Positions 9,593 to 18,921 are shown, counted from the stretch's first letter. The stretch is 64,000 nucleotides of DNA from JAXMAR01 sp046350295 (GCA_046350295.1 JAXMAR010000004.1:1-64000); one strand, 5' to 3'. Notes: generated by a model from the sequence alone, not told the origin. Translations and numbers: made by a program.

Positions 9593-10975
9593 ATGTTAGG
9601 GGAATCGAAGGAAGAGTCTCCCGCGGCGCCTGGTCAAGGAGCCACTCCGCTGACAGTCCATGAGTGGCTCCTTCTGCTCGTTCTCGCGTCCGTGCAATTC
9701 GTCCACATCGTCGACTTCATGATCATCATGCCGCTCGGCTCGCGCTTCATCAACGCGGCTGGAGGCGGTAGCGGAGTTCTCCATCTCACGACTGGGGAAT
9801 TCGGTCTGGTCGTCTCCGCCTACACGATCAGCGCGGGGCTGGCCAGCCTCCTCGCCGCCCGTTTTCTCGACCGCTTCGATCGCAAGAACGCCCTGCTGTT
9901 CCTTTTCGCGGGCTTCACGCTCGGCACGCTCTTGTGCGCGCTGGCGAGAAGCTATCCGCTGCTGCTGGCGGCGCGCGCCGTCGCGGGGGCGTTCGGCGGC
10001 GTGGCGGCGGCAAACGTCCTTGCCATTGTGGGGGACGCCTTCCCCGATGCGCGGCGCGGGCGGGCGACCGGCGTCGTCATGTCCGCGTTTTCCGTCGCCT
10101 CGATCGCCGGCGTCCCTCTCGGCTTGTTCCTCGCCGAGGCCTCGGGTTGGCGTGCTCCCTTTGTCGCTCTGGCGGTGCTGTGCGGCGGCATCTGGGCGTT
10201 GGCCGCGGCGGTGCTGCCCCCCTTGCGCGGACACCTCGAGCGCGAAGCCGCCCCGGTCCGCATCTGGGCGGTCGCGACCGATTCCAACCATGTCCGCGCC
10301 TTTGCGCTGATGACGTCGCTCGTGGCCAGCAGTTTCTTCGTCATTCCGTATCTTGCGACGGCCATGGTCGCGAACGTCGGCTTGCACGACGACGACCTGA
10401 AGTTCATCTACATCGCCGGCGGCCTGACGACGCTGCTCACGCTGACCTGGATCGGCCGCCTCGCCGACCGTCACGGCAAGCTGCCCGTCTTTCGCGTGCT
10501 TGCGGCCGCCACCTGCGCGCCTCTCCTTCTCATCACCGTGCTGCCGTTCGGATTCCCCATGGCGCTCGTGCTCGTCGTCACCACGCTCATGTTCATCACG
10601 ACCTCAGGCCGCATGGTGCCGGGCATGGCGCTGATCACGAACAGCTCGACGCCTCAGGTGCGCGGCAGCTTCATGAGCCTCAACTCGGCCGTGCAACAGC
10701 TGGGCGCCGGACTCGCGTCCTGGCTCGGCGGCCTGCTGCTTTCCAAGGCGGAAGACGGCCATCTCGCCGGCTACGTGCTCGTGGGCATCCTGGCCTGCGC
10801 TTGTTCGCTCGCCAGCGTCTTCCTCGCCGGGCGCCTTCGACCCGCGCCGGGGGGCGCCAGCGCTCCGGACGAGGAGGTCGCACGGGAAGATCAAGGGGTC
10901 GCCCCGGATTCGGAAGCCGTCCCGCAGGGGGATCTGGCGGTGGCCCAGGCCTGTCTCGACGTCGACGCGGGCTGA
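9593..10975 (+). CDS. MFS transporter, DHA1-like
   Basis: A 460-residue major facilitator with about 12 hydrophobic segments. The N-terminal half has FVHIVDFMIIMPLG, the loop 2-3 motif ARFLDRFDRKN, and a helix 5 region with AGVPLG. This is the pattern of drug:H+ antiporter-1 (AraJ-like) exporters. The C-terminal 45 residues are hydrophilic, acidic and Ala/Gly-rich, an unusual cytoplasmic tail. The start at 9593 is preferred over the in-frame ATG at 9455, whose extension is polar and carries no signal; GAGG lies just upstream. The substrate cannot be predicted. Confidence 0.8.
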   Translation: MLGESKEESPAAPGQGATPLTVHEWLLLLVLASVQFVHIVDFMIIMPLGSRFINAAGGGSGVLHLTTGEFGLVVSAYTISAGLASLLAARFLDRFDRKNALLFLFAGFTLGTLLCALARSYPLLLAARAVAGAFGGVAAANVLAIVGDAFPDARRGRATGVVMSAFSVASIAGVPLGLFLAEASGWRAPFVALAVLCGGIWALAAAVLPPLRGHLEREAAPVRIWAVATDSNHVRAFALMTSLVASSFFVIPYLATAMVANVGLHDDDLKFIYIAGGLTTLLTLTWIGRLADRHGKLPVFRVLAAATCAPLLLITVLPFGFPMALVLVVTTLMFITTSGRMVPGMALITNSSTPQVRGSFMSLNSAVQQLGAGLASWLGGLLLSKAEDGHLAGYVLVGILACACSLASVFLAGRLRPAPGGASAPDEEVAREDQGVAPDSEAVPQGDLAVAQACLDVDAG

Positions 10976-11039
10976 TTGAGCCGAGAAGCAGCGGCGGACA
11001 TGCGGGCGCCGGGCGTGTGGGGTGCGCGCTGGCCGAAGC

Positions 11040-11453
11040 GCGATCCTGCAACGACTTCAGCGGTACCCAGAAACTTGGCAGCGCATGGCAATAGATGATC
11101 CCGTTCTCAACCGGTTCGACCAAGCGGTAATCGACGACGGCGGAAGTCTGGATCGTCTTTGGAACAAAACACGTCGAGATTGAAATTGGGCGGCCCGTGA
11201 AACGCTTCGTCCCCGCCGCGCATTGTTTCTTCCGTCCATAGTTGACCATCGCGACCAACCGGGAACCTCCGATACCTCGCCATCGGTTGACGCACAAGGC
11301 GAGGTCCGTCAGGAGCACGGATTGTTGGACGCTGAGTTCCATGACCAACTTTCCTTCGTGCCAAGACGATTCCAAATGCGCCTCCCCCTCTTTCTGCGGC
11401 GCCATTCCTTTGCTGGGAGAGTTCGATGTTAAGACGATCTGGCCGAGCATCAA
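11040..11453 (-). pseudogene. Possible degraded small gene
   Basis: The 670-base stretch 10976-11647 has no clean gene. On the minus strand three overlapping frames carry protein-like segments in succession: MELSVQQSVLLTDLALCVNRW, then GQLWTEETMRGGDEAF with FNLDVFCSKDDPDF, then VVDYRLVEPVENGIIYCHAL. Reading them in order would need at least two frame changes. This suggests a small gene broken by indels. No family recognised; weak call. Confidence 0.3.
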
Positions 11454-11647
11454 TCGACGCCAACAATCTCAGCGAGTGAGGGCCGTGCCGGCGGAGCCGG
11501 TGGGATCGAGCCCGAACTGGATGACAACCGACATATCGGTTGGGGGCGGGGAATGGTACGGTGGAGTGGGGGGATGTCCTCCCGGCGGCGGGCGGTCGCG
11601 CGGCTCGTCGTCCTGTCACATCCTGCGCGATTCTTTGGAGACACGTC

Positions 11648-12236
11648 ATGGACACTTCGCGTTTTTCTTCGAATGGGTTTGCCAGCAATGGGAACGGGAC
11701 GGGGCATGCGGATGCGGCGGCGCTGCGCGTCTGTCAGGGGTTGGAGGAGTCGCGCGGAACGCCGGGCTCATCCGCCGGCGTCGAGGGGAAGGAGGGGAAG
11801 GGGGGTTCCGAGGGGACACCTTCACCCCGCAGGCTCGAAGACTCGCCCGCGGGCTTGGGGGGAGGGGGGAAGCGCGATGAGGCGGGGCGGTTCTTGAAGG
11901 GGTGCAAGGGGGCCGGGGAATCCGTACAACCGGCGGGTGGCGCTCTACAAGAGGCTGCTCCTGGAGGCGGTGACGGAGGAGGACATCGTCGAGATCGGCA
12001 AGACGCTGGCGGGGCGGGCGCGAGAGGGGGACGTTGCGGCGGCGCGGGTGCTCTTCACCTACATCCTGCCCAAGGGGGTGGCGCCGGACCGCGTGGACGT
12101 GGACGAATGGCAGGGGTACAAGGCGGAGCAGGGGATGATGGAGGAGATCACGCCGATCCTGAAGTCGATGGACCCGTCGCTGCCCTTGGACATCGTGCGA
12201 GATGCGGCCGGAGTTGACGGCGGGGAAGGCGGGTGA
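11648..12236 (+). pseudogene. Frameshifted small cytoplasmic protein
   Basis: The 5' part (ATG 11648) reads MDTSRFSSNGFASNG and later RDEAGRFLKGCKG. The frame that continues sensibly (GNPYNRRVALYKRLLLEAV, then EDIVEIGKTLAGRAREGDVA) is one base out, joining near 11900. Together these resemble a small planctomycete family with a GRFxKGNxGGPGNP motif followed by an Ala-rich helical domain. A GTG at 11937 could start the 3' half alone as a 99-residue protein. A palindromic repeat lies inside the 5' coding part at 11824-11860. Either the gene is broken or the sequence has an indel. Confidence 0.5.
11824..11860. repeat. Palindromic repeat, copy 1
   Basis: Contains GCTCGAAGACTCGCCCGCGG, matched nearly base for base at 12411-12447. 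The two CCCGC(G/A)GGC arms flank a TCGAAGACT loop and can form a hairpin. This copy lies inside the 5' half of a frameshifted coding region, encoding roughly SPRRLEDSPAGLG. Confidence 0.65.
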
Positions 12237-12373
12237 TGTCGCACGTGTTCCGGACGGGGTCCATGGATTTGTTCGGGTCGATGGAGGACCTGCGGGTGGT
12301 GGCGTCGGGGGGGACGCTGAAGCAGGGGAAGAAGGGAAAGGGGAAAGCGGGTAAACGGCGCCGCGGGGCCTGA
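12236..12373 (+). CDS. Small basic ORF coupled to upstream gene
   Basis: A 45-residue frame whose ATG overlaps the preceding stop by one base (TGATG), typical of translational coupling. It reads MSHVFRTGSMDLFGSMEDLR and then a Lys/Arg/Gly-rich tail. No known domain. The coupling and the ordered N-terminal half suggest a real partner of the upstream broken gene, but the length makes this tentative. Confidence 0.4.
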   Translation: MSHVFRTGSMDLFGSMEDLRVVASGGTLKQGKKGKGKAGKRRRGA

Positions 12374-12410
12374 GCGGGCCGGGGGCGCGGTTTCGGGCGT
12401 GCGCGGGGTT

Positions 12411-12447
12411 ACCCCGCGGGCTCGAAGACTCGCCCGCGGGCTTGTGG
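12411..12447. repeat. Palindromic repeat, copy 2
   Basis: Second copy of the element at 11824, here between genes. CCCGCGGGC and GCCCGCGGG arms surround TCGAAGACT, so the copy can fold as a strong hairpin. The copies share about 35 bases with very few differences. Confidence 0.65.
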
Positions 12448-12587
12448 GGGGCGCGGTCGGGTTGATTGAGAGGGATGGAAAGCGGCGAGGCGGCGCCGGG
12501 GCGTGCGGGGTGCGCGCGGCGACTACAATCACCGTGTTACTCGGTTCCGTGCATCGGAATTTGTTGGCTCACACACAGGAACACGCG

Positions 12588-13397
12588 ATGGGACTGACCA
12601 TCCACTACGACTGGAAAACACGAGCGGACGTTGCGTCCGCCCGGCGGCTGATCACGCGCTTTCGGGCTCTGGCGCTGAAGCTGCCGTTCGACCACGTTTC
12701 GGAGATCCAAGAGCAAGATCCGCCGGACGGCGCATCGCGCTTCCGGCTCTACGAGCATCCTTTCCGCGTCGGGGACCTCTATCTGTCGCGCACCCGCGGT
12801 GACGGAAAGGAGGAACTGGTCAATGTCCCGGCGCTGCACGCCGTCTTCTTCCATGTGCGCATCGAGGGGGCCGAGAGCGCGTCGATCGGCCTGGCGAGTC
12901 ATCCGCCGGTGGTGCTCCACCGGGAGGACGTGATCGAGCGGGATGAGGCGGGCGTCGAGCGCGGACGGTGTCTCGGCGCGGGCGATCCGATCGAGTTTCC
13001 GACGCGCCGGCGCGGCTACTACTCGTGGCATTCGTTCTGCAAGACGCAATATGCCGCCAACCCGAAACTCGGAGGCGAGACGAACTTCCTCAAAGCCCAT
13101 CTCTCCCTCATCGAGCTGCTCGACCAGATCCAGGCGGCCGGGATGAAGGTCCGGATCCGCGATGATTCCCGCTACGCCAAGCACCGCGATATCGATCGGC
13201 TGCTGCGTTCTTTGCGCGACTGGGACGCCATGGTGGCGCGGGTGGTCGGCAACCTGGGCGACGCCCTCGGAGATCGTGGGTTGACCGTGATTGCTCCGAT
13301 CAAGGACCGGCCCGACTTCGAGCATCTGGAGGCGAAGGGATTCGGCGTCTTGCGAAAGCTCGCGGCGCGGCAACGCAAGCGGAAGAAGGGGAATTGA
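12588..13397 (+). CDS. Hypothetical cytoplasmic protein
   Basis: A 269-residue soluble protein starting MGLTIHYDWKTRADVASARR, with AGGA eight bases before the ATG. The opening hexapeptide and the later pattern of aromatic residues (RRRGYYSWHSFCKTQYA) are typical of a small conserved planctomycete family of unknown function. I see no catalytic motif and no signal peptide. It stands alone; the convergent DUF1573 gene ends 52 bases downstream. Confidence 0.75.
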   Translation: MGLTIHYDWKTRADVASARRLITRFRALALKLPFDHVSEIQEQDPPDGASRFRLYEHPFRVGDLYLSRTRGDGKEELVNVPALHAVFFHVRIEGAESASIGLASHPPVVLHREDVIERDEAGVERGRCLGAGDPIEFPTRRRGYYSWHSFCKTQYAANPKLGGETNFLKAHLSLIELLDQIQAAGMKVRIRDDSRYAKHRDIDRLLRSLRDWDAMVARVVGNLGDALGDRGLTVIAPIKDRPDFEHLEAKGFGVLRKLAARQRKRKKGN

Positions 13398-13448
13398 TGG
13401 AGACGGCGGCGAACCCGGCGCCGTGGTCGATCGAACGGCCGAAATCCA

Positions 13449-14432
13449 TCACTCCACCGCCGACGCCTCGATCACGACACGGGCCGAGCCGCTTTCGGCG
13501 TCGGTGCGCAGGAGCAGCTCGCGGCGTACCTCGCCGGCTTTCGTGGGCTGGAAGCGGAGCTCGATCACGTGGGTCGTCTCGGCGCTCGTGGGCAGGATGA
13601 CGGAGACGCCGTCCCCCTGGCCGTCGACGCCGATGAGGCGGAAGGGGCGGCTGGCGCTGAGGATGATCTTGCGTTTCTCGGTGTCGCCGACCTTCACGCC
13701 CGCGAGGTTGATCCTGTCGGGGGTCACGCTGAGGGCGGCCTGGACGCCGCCGAGGATGTTGAAGGTGAGGACGGGGCTGGTCGGGTCGTTCGTCTTGAGG
13801 ATCACTTCCTGCCTGAACGGGCCGGCGGGGGCGTCGGCCTTCAAGGTGGCGCTGATGCGGTAGCCGCGCACGGCCGGGCTGGTCGCGATGTCTTGAACCT
13901 TGAGCTCGAACGGGGCGCCGGCGGCCTTCACGATCTCGAGCACGCGCCAGTCGGACGAGCCGGCGTATTCGACGTCGATGTGCCTGGTCGGGGTCTCGCC
14001 GCGCGCGACGCGGCCGAAGTCGATCTCGCCGGGATTGAAGACGACGTCGCCGCGGGCGTTGGCCGAGACGTTGAGCGTGGCGGTGGAGACATACTCGGGG
14101 CCGACGGTGACGTAAACGCGGATGCTCTTGGGCCCGACGAAGCGCGTGGCGTCCATGTTGCAGTTGAGCCAGCCGGTCTCGCCGGGTTGCAAGAGTTTGG
14201 TGCTCGGCGTCACCGTGAGGCAGCCGCAGCTGACGCGGACGTCCGTGATCTCGAGAGGGGCCTTGTAGATGTTGGTCATCTTGAACTTGTATTTGAGCTG
14301 CGAGCCGCGCGGCTGGACGCCGAAGTCGTGGCTGGTGACGCCGCCGAAGAGCTTGTCGGCCCAGGCGGTCTGGGCGGCGGCGGAGCGGGCAAAGAGCAGG
14401 CTGAGGCAGACGGCGAACAAAACGCTACGCAT
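13449..14432 (-). CDS. Secreted DUF1573 protein
   Basis: A 327-residue exported protein: signal peptide (MRSVLFAVCLSLLFARSAAA), then a DUF1573 Ig-like domain with the characteristic HDFG and VSCGCLTV motifs, followed by two or more further beta-sandwich repeats. The planctomycete versions are common periplasmic or surface proteins of unknown function. A GTG at 14435 precedes the ATG directly; the ATG at 14432 is preferred. AAAGGGA lies upstream. Confidence 0.85.
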   Translation of the reverse strand: MRSVLFAVCLSLLFARSAAAQTAWADKLFGGVTSHDFGVQPRGSQLKYKFKMTNIYKAPLEITDVRVSCGCLTVTPSTKLLQPGETGWLNCNMDATRFVGPKSIRVYVTVGPEYVSTATLNVSANARGDVVFNPGEIDFGRVARGETPTRHIDVEYAGSSDWRVLEIVKAAGAPFELKVQDIATSPAVRGYRISATLKADAPAGPFRQEVILKTNDPTSPVLTFNILGGVQAALSVTPDRINLAGVKVGDTEKRKIILSASRPFRLIGVDGQGDGVSVILPTSAETTHVIELRFQPTKAGEVRRELLLRTDAESGSARVVIEASAVE

Positions 14433-14482
14433 CACGGGAACGTCCCTTTCCGTGCGGGCAGAGCCTGGCTTGGCAGTGTTTT

Positions 14483-14546
14483 GTAGGTCAGGCTTTCCAG
14501 CCTGACGCAGCGGCGAACCTCCGTCAGCCTCGAAAGGCTGACCTAC
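14483..14546. repeat. REPIN-like element (GTAG type)
   Basis: Two inverted hairpins. The first is GTAG followed by GTCAGGC-TTTCCA-GCCTGAC; the second is GTCAGCC-TCGAAA-GGCTGAC followed by CTAC. A GTAG tetranucleotide at the foot of a short hairpin, with two such units facing each other, is the defining arrangement of REP doublets (REPINs), which are mobilised in trans by RAYT transposases. It lies upstream of the DUF1573 gene. No RAYT is present in the window. Confidence 0.7.
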
Positions 14547-14630
14547 GCCATTGGCCGCAGATTTTACCCAGATCGCCGATCCGGTGAAAGACGGCTTTGG
14601 GGGCAGGGGGTCGCAAATCTCCCTATCTTT

Positions 14631-17324
14631 TCAGCCCAGGCGGAGGGTCACGCGGACGGACTCGTCGCCGAGATCCGTCGGGACGCTGAAGCCCAGCTCT
14701 TTCGCGAGGCCGAGCATGGCGGCGTTTTCACGGAGGACCATGCCGATGAGGGTCTTGACGCCGCGCTGGCGTGCGACGTCGATGAGGCGTTCCATGAGAT
14801 GCTGGCCCAGGCCCTTGCCCTGGTAGCGGTCGCTGACGACGACGGCGAACTCGGCGGACCGCGTCTCCGGGTTCATGTAGTAGCGCGACACGCCCATGAG
14901 GTAGGGCTTGCCCTGCGCGTCGACGCGCTCGGCGACGAAGGCCATTTCCCGTGCATAATCGAGGTGGCAGAGGCGGATGAGGCTGTCGCGTGACAGGGTC
15001 TTGACCATGCTGAAGAAGCGCATGCGGATCGTCTGCTCGGTGAGGGTGCCGTGCAGCGTCTCGATCAAGGGCTCGTCTTCGGGGCGAATGGCGCGAATCG
15101 TGACGGGCTGGCCGTCTTCGGAGGCAAAGGTGGTGGTGTACTGGTTCGGATAGGGTTCGATGGTGAGGCGCGGCTTCTTGTCGTCGGGGAGGTCGGCGGG
15201 GGCGAGGAGGACGCGGGCGTCGAGGGCGAGGATGCCTTCCGGCGCGGCGAGGAGCGGGTTGATGTCGATCTCCTGCACGTCGAGGAAATCGCAGAGGAGA
15301 TAGCTGAAGCGAACGAGCAGCGTCTCGAGTTGATCGAACGGGACCGGCCCCTGGCCGCGGACGCCCTGGAGCGCCTTGTAGATGCGGGTGCGTTCGATGA
15401 GGCGGCGGGCGAGGGTGCGGTTGAGCGGCGGCAGGCCGAGGGCGCGGTCCTGGAAGACCTCGACGAGGATGCCGCCGGCGCCGAAGAGGATCGTGGGACC
15501 GAACTGGGCGTCGACGGAGCTGCCGACGATCAGCTCATGGCCTTTCATCTTCACCATGGGCTGCACGGTGACGCCGCCGAAGACTTCGCCTTCGAGGCGA
15601 TGGCTATCGGCATAGCGAGCGGCGCCGTCCTTGATCTTCGTGAACGCCTGGCGCACCTCGGCTTCGCTGGTGAGGTTGAGCTGCACGCCGCCCGCGTCGC
15701 TCTTGTGCGTGATGACCTTGGACCAGAGCTTGAGGACGACGGGAAAGCCGATGCGGCCGGCGATGGTGGCGGCGGTGTCGGCGCCGGCGGCGACGGCGGT
15801 CTGCACGACGGGGATGCCGTAGGCGGCGAGGAAGAGCTTGGCCTCGACCTCGTCGAGGAGGGTGCGGCCGGAGGCGCGGACGCGATCGAGGATGGCGCGC
15901 GCCTTCTTCTGATCGGGGGCCCAGTCCCGCGGCAGGGCTTCGGGGCGCTCGTAGAGGAGCTCCTGGTTGCGGCGGTAGTGGACCATGTGCATGAAGGCGC
16001 GGATGGCGGACTCGGGGGAGGTGTAGTTGGGGATGCCGGCCTGGCCGAGGACGGTCTGGCCGGCCTGCACGTCGGGCCCGCCCATCCAGCTGGCGAGCAG
16101 CGGCTTGTCGATCTTGGCGAAGGGGACGAGATGGCGGGCTGTCTCGGTCGGATCGGTCATGGCCTGGGGCGTGAGGAGGACGCACAGGCCCTGGATGGTG
16201 GGGTCCTTGGCGCAGATCTCGACCGCCTGGCGATAGCGCTCCGGGCCGGCGTCGCCGAGGACGTCGATGGGGTTGCCGTGGCTCCAGAAAGGGGGCAGCA
16301 CCTTGTCGAGGGCGGCCTTGGTTTCGGGGCTCAAGGGGGCGAGCTGGCCGTCCGCGGACATGAGAGCGTCGGTCGCCATGACGCCGGGTCCGCCGGCGTT
16401 GGTGATGATGGCGAGGTTCGGGCCCTTGGGGGGTTGCTGGGTGGCGAGGATCTCGGCCATGTCGAAGAGGTCGGGGATGGTGTCGACGCGGAGGACGCCG
16501 GCGCGGTTGATGGCGGCGTCGAAGACGGCGTCGGACCCGGCCAGGGCGCCGGTGTGGGAGGCGGCGGCCTTGGCCGCGGCCTCGTGCCGTCCGGCCTTGA
16601 CGAGGATGACCTGCTTGGAGCGGGCTACGGCGCGGGCGGCGCTGACGAACTTGCGGACGTCCCCCACGGATTCCATGTAGAGGACGATGCTGCGGGTGTT
16701 CGGGTCGTCGCCGAAGTAGTCGAGCAGGTCGGCGAAGTCGACGTCGAGCATCGTGCCGACGCTGACGAAGGCGGAGAAGCCGATGTGGGTCTCGCGGGCC
16801 CAGTCGAGGATGGCGGTGCAGATGGCGCCCGACTGGCTGAGGAGAGCGACGCGGCCGGGGCGGGCCATCGTGGAGGCGAAGCTGGCGTTGATGTTCGAGT
16901 AGGGAGCGAGGATGCCGAGACAGTTGGGGCCGACGATGCGCAGCTTGCCGAGGGCGAGGTCCTTGATTTTTCGCTCGAGGGCCCGCCCCTCCGCCCCCAG
17001 CTCGGAGAAGCCGGCGGAGATGACGATGGCGGCCTTGACGCCGCGCTCGATGCAGTCGCCGATCATGCCCGGGACGGTGGCGGCGGGGGTGGCGATGACG
17101 GCGAGGTCGGGCGCCTCGGGAAGGGCCTTGAGGTTCGGATAGCAGTAGACGCCGTGGACGGCGCGGCGTTTCGGATTGATGGGATAGACGACGCCGCCGA
17201 AGGGGTTCTCGATGAGGTTGCGCATGATGATGCTGCCGACGGCGCCGGGGGTGACGCTGGCGCCGACGACGGCGATGGAGTCGGGCTTGAAGAAGGGGTC
17301 GAGGGAGTGGGTGAGCTTCGGCAT
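14631..17324 (-). CDS. Acyl-CoA synthetase-like protein acetyltransferase (Pat-like)
   Basis: An 897-residue protein: CoA-binding Rossmann domain (residues 1-140, DSIAVVGAS), succinyl-CoA ligase-like domain (150-450), ATP-grasp (about 490-700, VVLKLWSKVITHKSDAGGV) and a C-terminal GNAT domain (about 740-897, acetyl-CoA loop RYQGKGLG). This is the layout of Pat/PatZ protein lysine acetyltransferases, which silence acetyl-CoA synthetase. Unlike the pseudo-synthetase half of enterobacterial Pat, it keeps SHTGALAGSD with a His at residue 257, matching the phosphohistidine of active ADP-forming acyl-CoA synthetases. It may therefore retain synthetase activity. AGGGG precedes the ATG at 17324. Confidence 0.88.
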   Translation of the reverse strand: MPKLTHSLDPFFKPDSIAVVGASVTPGAVGSIIMRNLIENPFGGVVYPINPKRRAVHGVYCYPNLKALPEAPDLAVIATPAATVPGMIGDCIERGVKAAIVISAGFSELGAEGRALERKIKDLALGKLRIVGPNCLGILAPYSNINASFASTMARPGRVALLSQSGAICTAILDWARETHIGFSAFVSVGTMLDVDFADLLDYFGDDPNTRSIVLYMESVGDVRKFVSAARAVARSKQVILVKAGRHEAAAKAAASHTGALAGSDAVFDAAINRAGVLRVDTIPDLFDMAEILATQQPPKGPNLAIITNAGGPGVMATDALMSADGQLAPLSPETKAALDKVLPPFWSHGNPIDVLGDAGPERYRQAVEICAKDPTIQGLCVLLTPQAMTDPTETARHLVPFAKIDKPLLASWMGGPDVQAGQTVLGQAGIPNYTSPESAIRAFMHMVHYRRNQELLYERPEALPRDWAPDQKKARAILDRVRASGRTLLDEVEAKLFLAAYGIPVVQTAVAAGADTAATIAGRIGFPVVLKLWSKVITHKSDAGGVQLNLTSEAEVRQAFTKIKDGAARYADSHRLEGEVFGGVTVQPMVKMKGHELIVGSSVDAQFGPTILFGAGGILVEVFQDRALGLPPLNRTLARRLIERTRIYKALQGVRGQGPVPFDQLETLLVRFSYLLCDFLDVQEIDINPLLAAPEGILALDARVLLAPADLPDDKKPRLTIEPYPNQYTTTFASEDGQPVTIRAIRPEDEPLIETLHGTLTEQTIRMRFFSMVKTLSRDSLIRLCHLDYAREMAFVAERVDAQGKPYLMGVSRYYMNPETRSAEFAVVVSDRYQGKGLGQHLMERLIDVARQRGVKTLIGMVLRENAAMLGLAKELGFSVPTDLGDESVRVTLRLG

Positions 17325-17490
17325 GACATGGCCCCTTGAGAGAATCCTTGGTCTGGACCGGGTTATGCTATGGACCGCGACCGGCGCCAATGGAGCGCAC
17401 GGGGCATCAAGTCCCTTGTCGAGGCGTAGAATAACGGGGCACGACGCTCCGCCGGCGCCCCCCGGCGCACCCCAGCCACCGTTTTGCCTC

Positions 17491-18855
17491 ATGCCGCTGC
17501 ATCCGACACTACGCGCCCTCAAGCATCGCAACTTCCGGCTTTTCTTCGCGGGGCAGAGCATCTCCCTCATCGGCACCTGGATGCAGACGGTCGCCATGTC
17601 CTGGGTCGTGTACCTGCTCACGCGCTCGGCCGATGTCGGGGCCCGGGACGTCTCCGCCTACTGGCTCGGCGTGGTCGGCTTCGCCGGGCAGATCCCCGCT
17701 TTCTTCCTGGCCCCGGTGGCGGGCGTTCTCGTCGATCACTGGAACCGGCATCGGCTCATCGTCCTGACGCAGATCCTGGCCCTCGTCCAGGCGCTGGCGC
17801 TCGCCTGGCTGACACTTTCGGGCGAAGTGGACATTCCGTGGATCCTCAGCCTGAGTGTCGTGCTCGGCCTCATCAACGCTTTCGACATGCCGGCGCGGCA
17901 GGCGTTCCTCATCGAGATGATCGACAACCCCGAGGACCTGAGCAACGCCATCGCCCTCAACTCCTCGATGTTCAACGGGGCCAGGTTGATCGGCCCGGGC
18001 GTCGCGGCCGCCCTCCTCGCCGCCGTCGGGGCGGGAATCTGCTTCCTGGTCAACGGCGTCAGCTACATCGCGGTCATCATCGCCCTCCTCGCCATGCGCG
18101 TCCCGCCCCGCCCGGCCAACGTCACGAAGAAGCACATCCTGCACAACCTGCGCGAAGGCTTCGCTTACACCTTCGGCTTCGCCCCGATGCGGTCCATCCT
18201 TCTGATCGTCGGCCTGGTCAGCATGGTCGCCACCGCGCTCACCGTGCTCATGCCGCTCATCGCCACGCGCGTCCTGAGCGGAGACGTGATGACGTTCGGC
18301 TCCCTCACCATCGCCTCGGGCGTCGGCGCGCTCGCTGGGGCCGTGTACCTCGCCGCCCGCAAGAGCGTGCTGGGCCTGGGGCGCTGGATCATGGCCGCCC
18401 CCGCGATCCTGGGTTTGGCGCTCCTCGCTTTTTCTTTCTCCGGCGTCGCCTGGCTCTCCCTGCCGTTGCTGACGGTGACCGGCTTCTCCGTGATGGTGAG
18501 CATGGGTTCGTGCAACATCGTCATGCAGACGATCGTGGAGGAGGACAAGCGCGGCCGGGTCATGAGCATCTACACGATGGCGTTCATGGGCATGGCGCCG
18601 CTGGGCAGCTTCGTGTCGGGTTGCATCGCCAGCTACTTCGGCCCGGAGAACGCCATCCGCGCCGCCGGCGTCGCCTGTCTCGCCGGCGCCCTGGCCTTCG
18701 CGCTGCAGTTCAAGCGGCTGCGCGAGATGGTCCGGCCTATCTACGTGAGCAAGGGCATTCTGCCGGAGATGGCGTCGGGGGTGTATCCGGCGGTCGCGGA
18801 ACTGCCGTCGCTGGTGGCGGAGACGGACGAACGGGCTTCGCTGGAGAAGCGGTGA
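17491..18855 (+). CDS. MFS transporter, EntS-like (MFS_3)
   Basis: A 454-residue membrane protein with 11-12 hydrophobic segments. It begins LRALKHRNFRLFFAGQSISLIGTWMQ, typical of the MFS_3/EntS group of exporters, with AFDMPARQAFLIEMI and NSSMFNGARLIGPGVA in the middle, all characteristic of this group. It diverges from the Pat-like gene with a 166-base gap. Exported substrate unknown. Confidence 0.85.
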   Translation: MPLHPTLRALKHRNFRLFFAGQSISLIGTWMQTVAMSWVVYLLTRSADVGARDVSAYWLGVVGFAGQIPAFFLAPVAGVLVDHWNRHRLIVLTQILALVQALALAWLTLSGEVDIPWILSLSVVLGLINAFDMPARQAFLIEMIDNPEDLSNAIALNSSMFNGARLIGPGVAAALLAAVGAGICFLVNGVSYIAVIIALLAMRVPPRPANVTKKHILHNLREGFAYTFGFAPMRSILLIVGLVSMVATALTVLMPLIATRVLSGDVMTFGSLTIASGVGALAGAVYLAARKSVLGLGRWIMAAPAILGLALLAFSFSGVAWLSLPLLTVTGFSVMVSMGSCNIVMQTIVEEDKRGRVMSIYTMAFMGMAPLGSFVSGCIASYFGPENAIRAAGVACLAGALAFALQFKRLREMVRPIYVSKGILPEMASGVYPAVAELPSLVAETDERASLEKR

Positions 18856-18921
18856 CGACAATCGGCCCGCGGCATTGCTTCGTCGGAAGTGCAGAGCTAT
18901 CATCGTTTCGCGGAGGAGATC

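Noticed and set aside
10976..11647. Insertion-sequence remnant
   Set aside because: No terminal inverted repeats and no transposase motif; kept only as a possible degraded gene.
15051..17339. 762-codon open frame on the plus strand
   Set aside because: It is antisense to the Pat-like gene; residue content (Gly, Asp, Val, Glu) is typical of high-GC shadow frames, and there is no motif.
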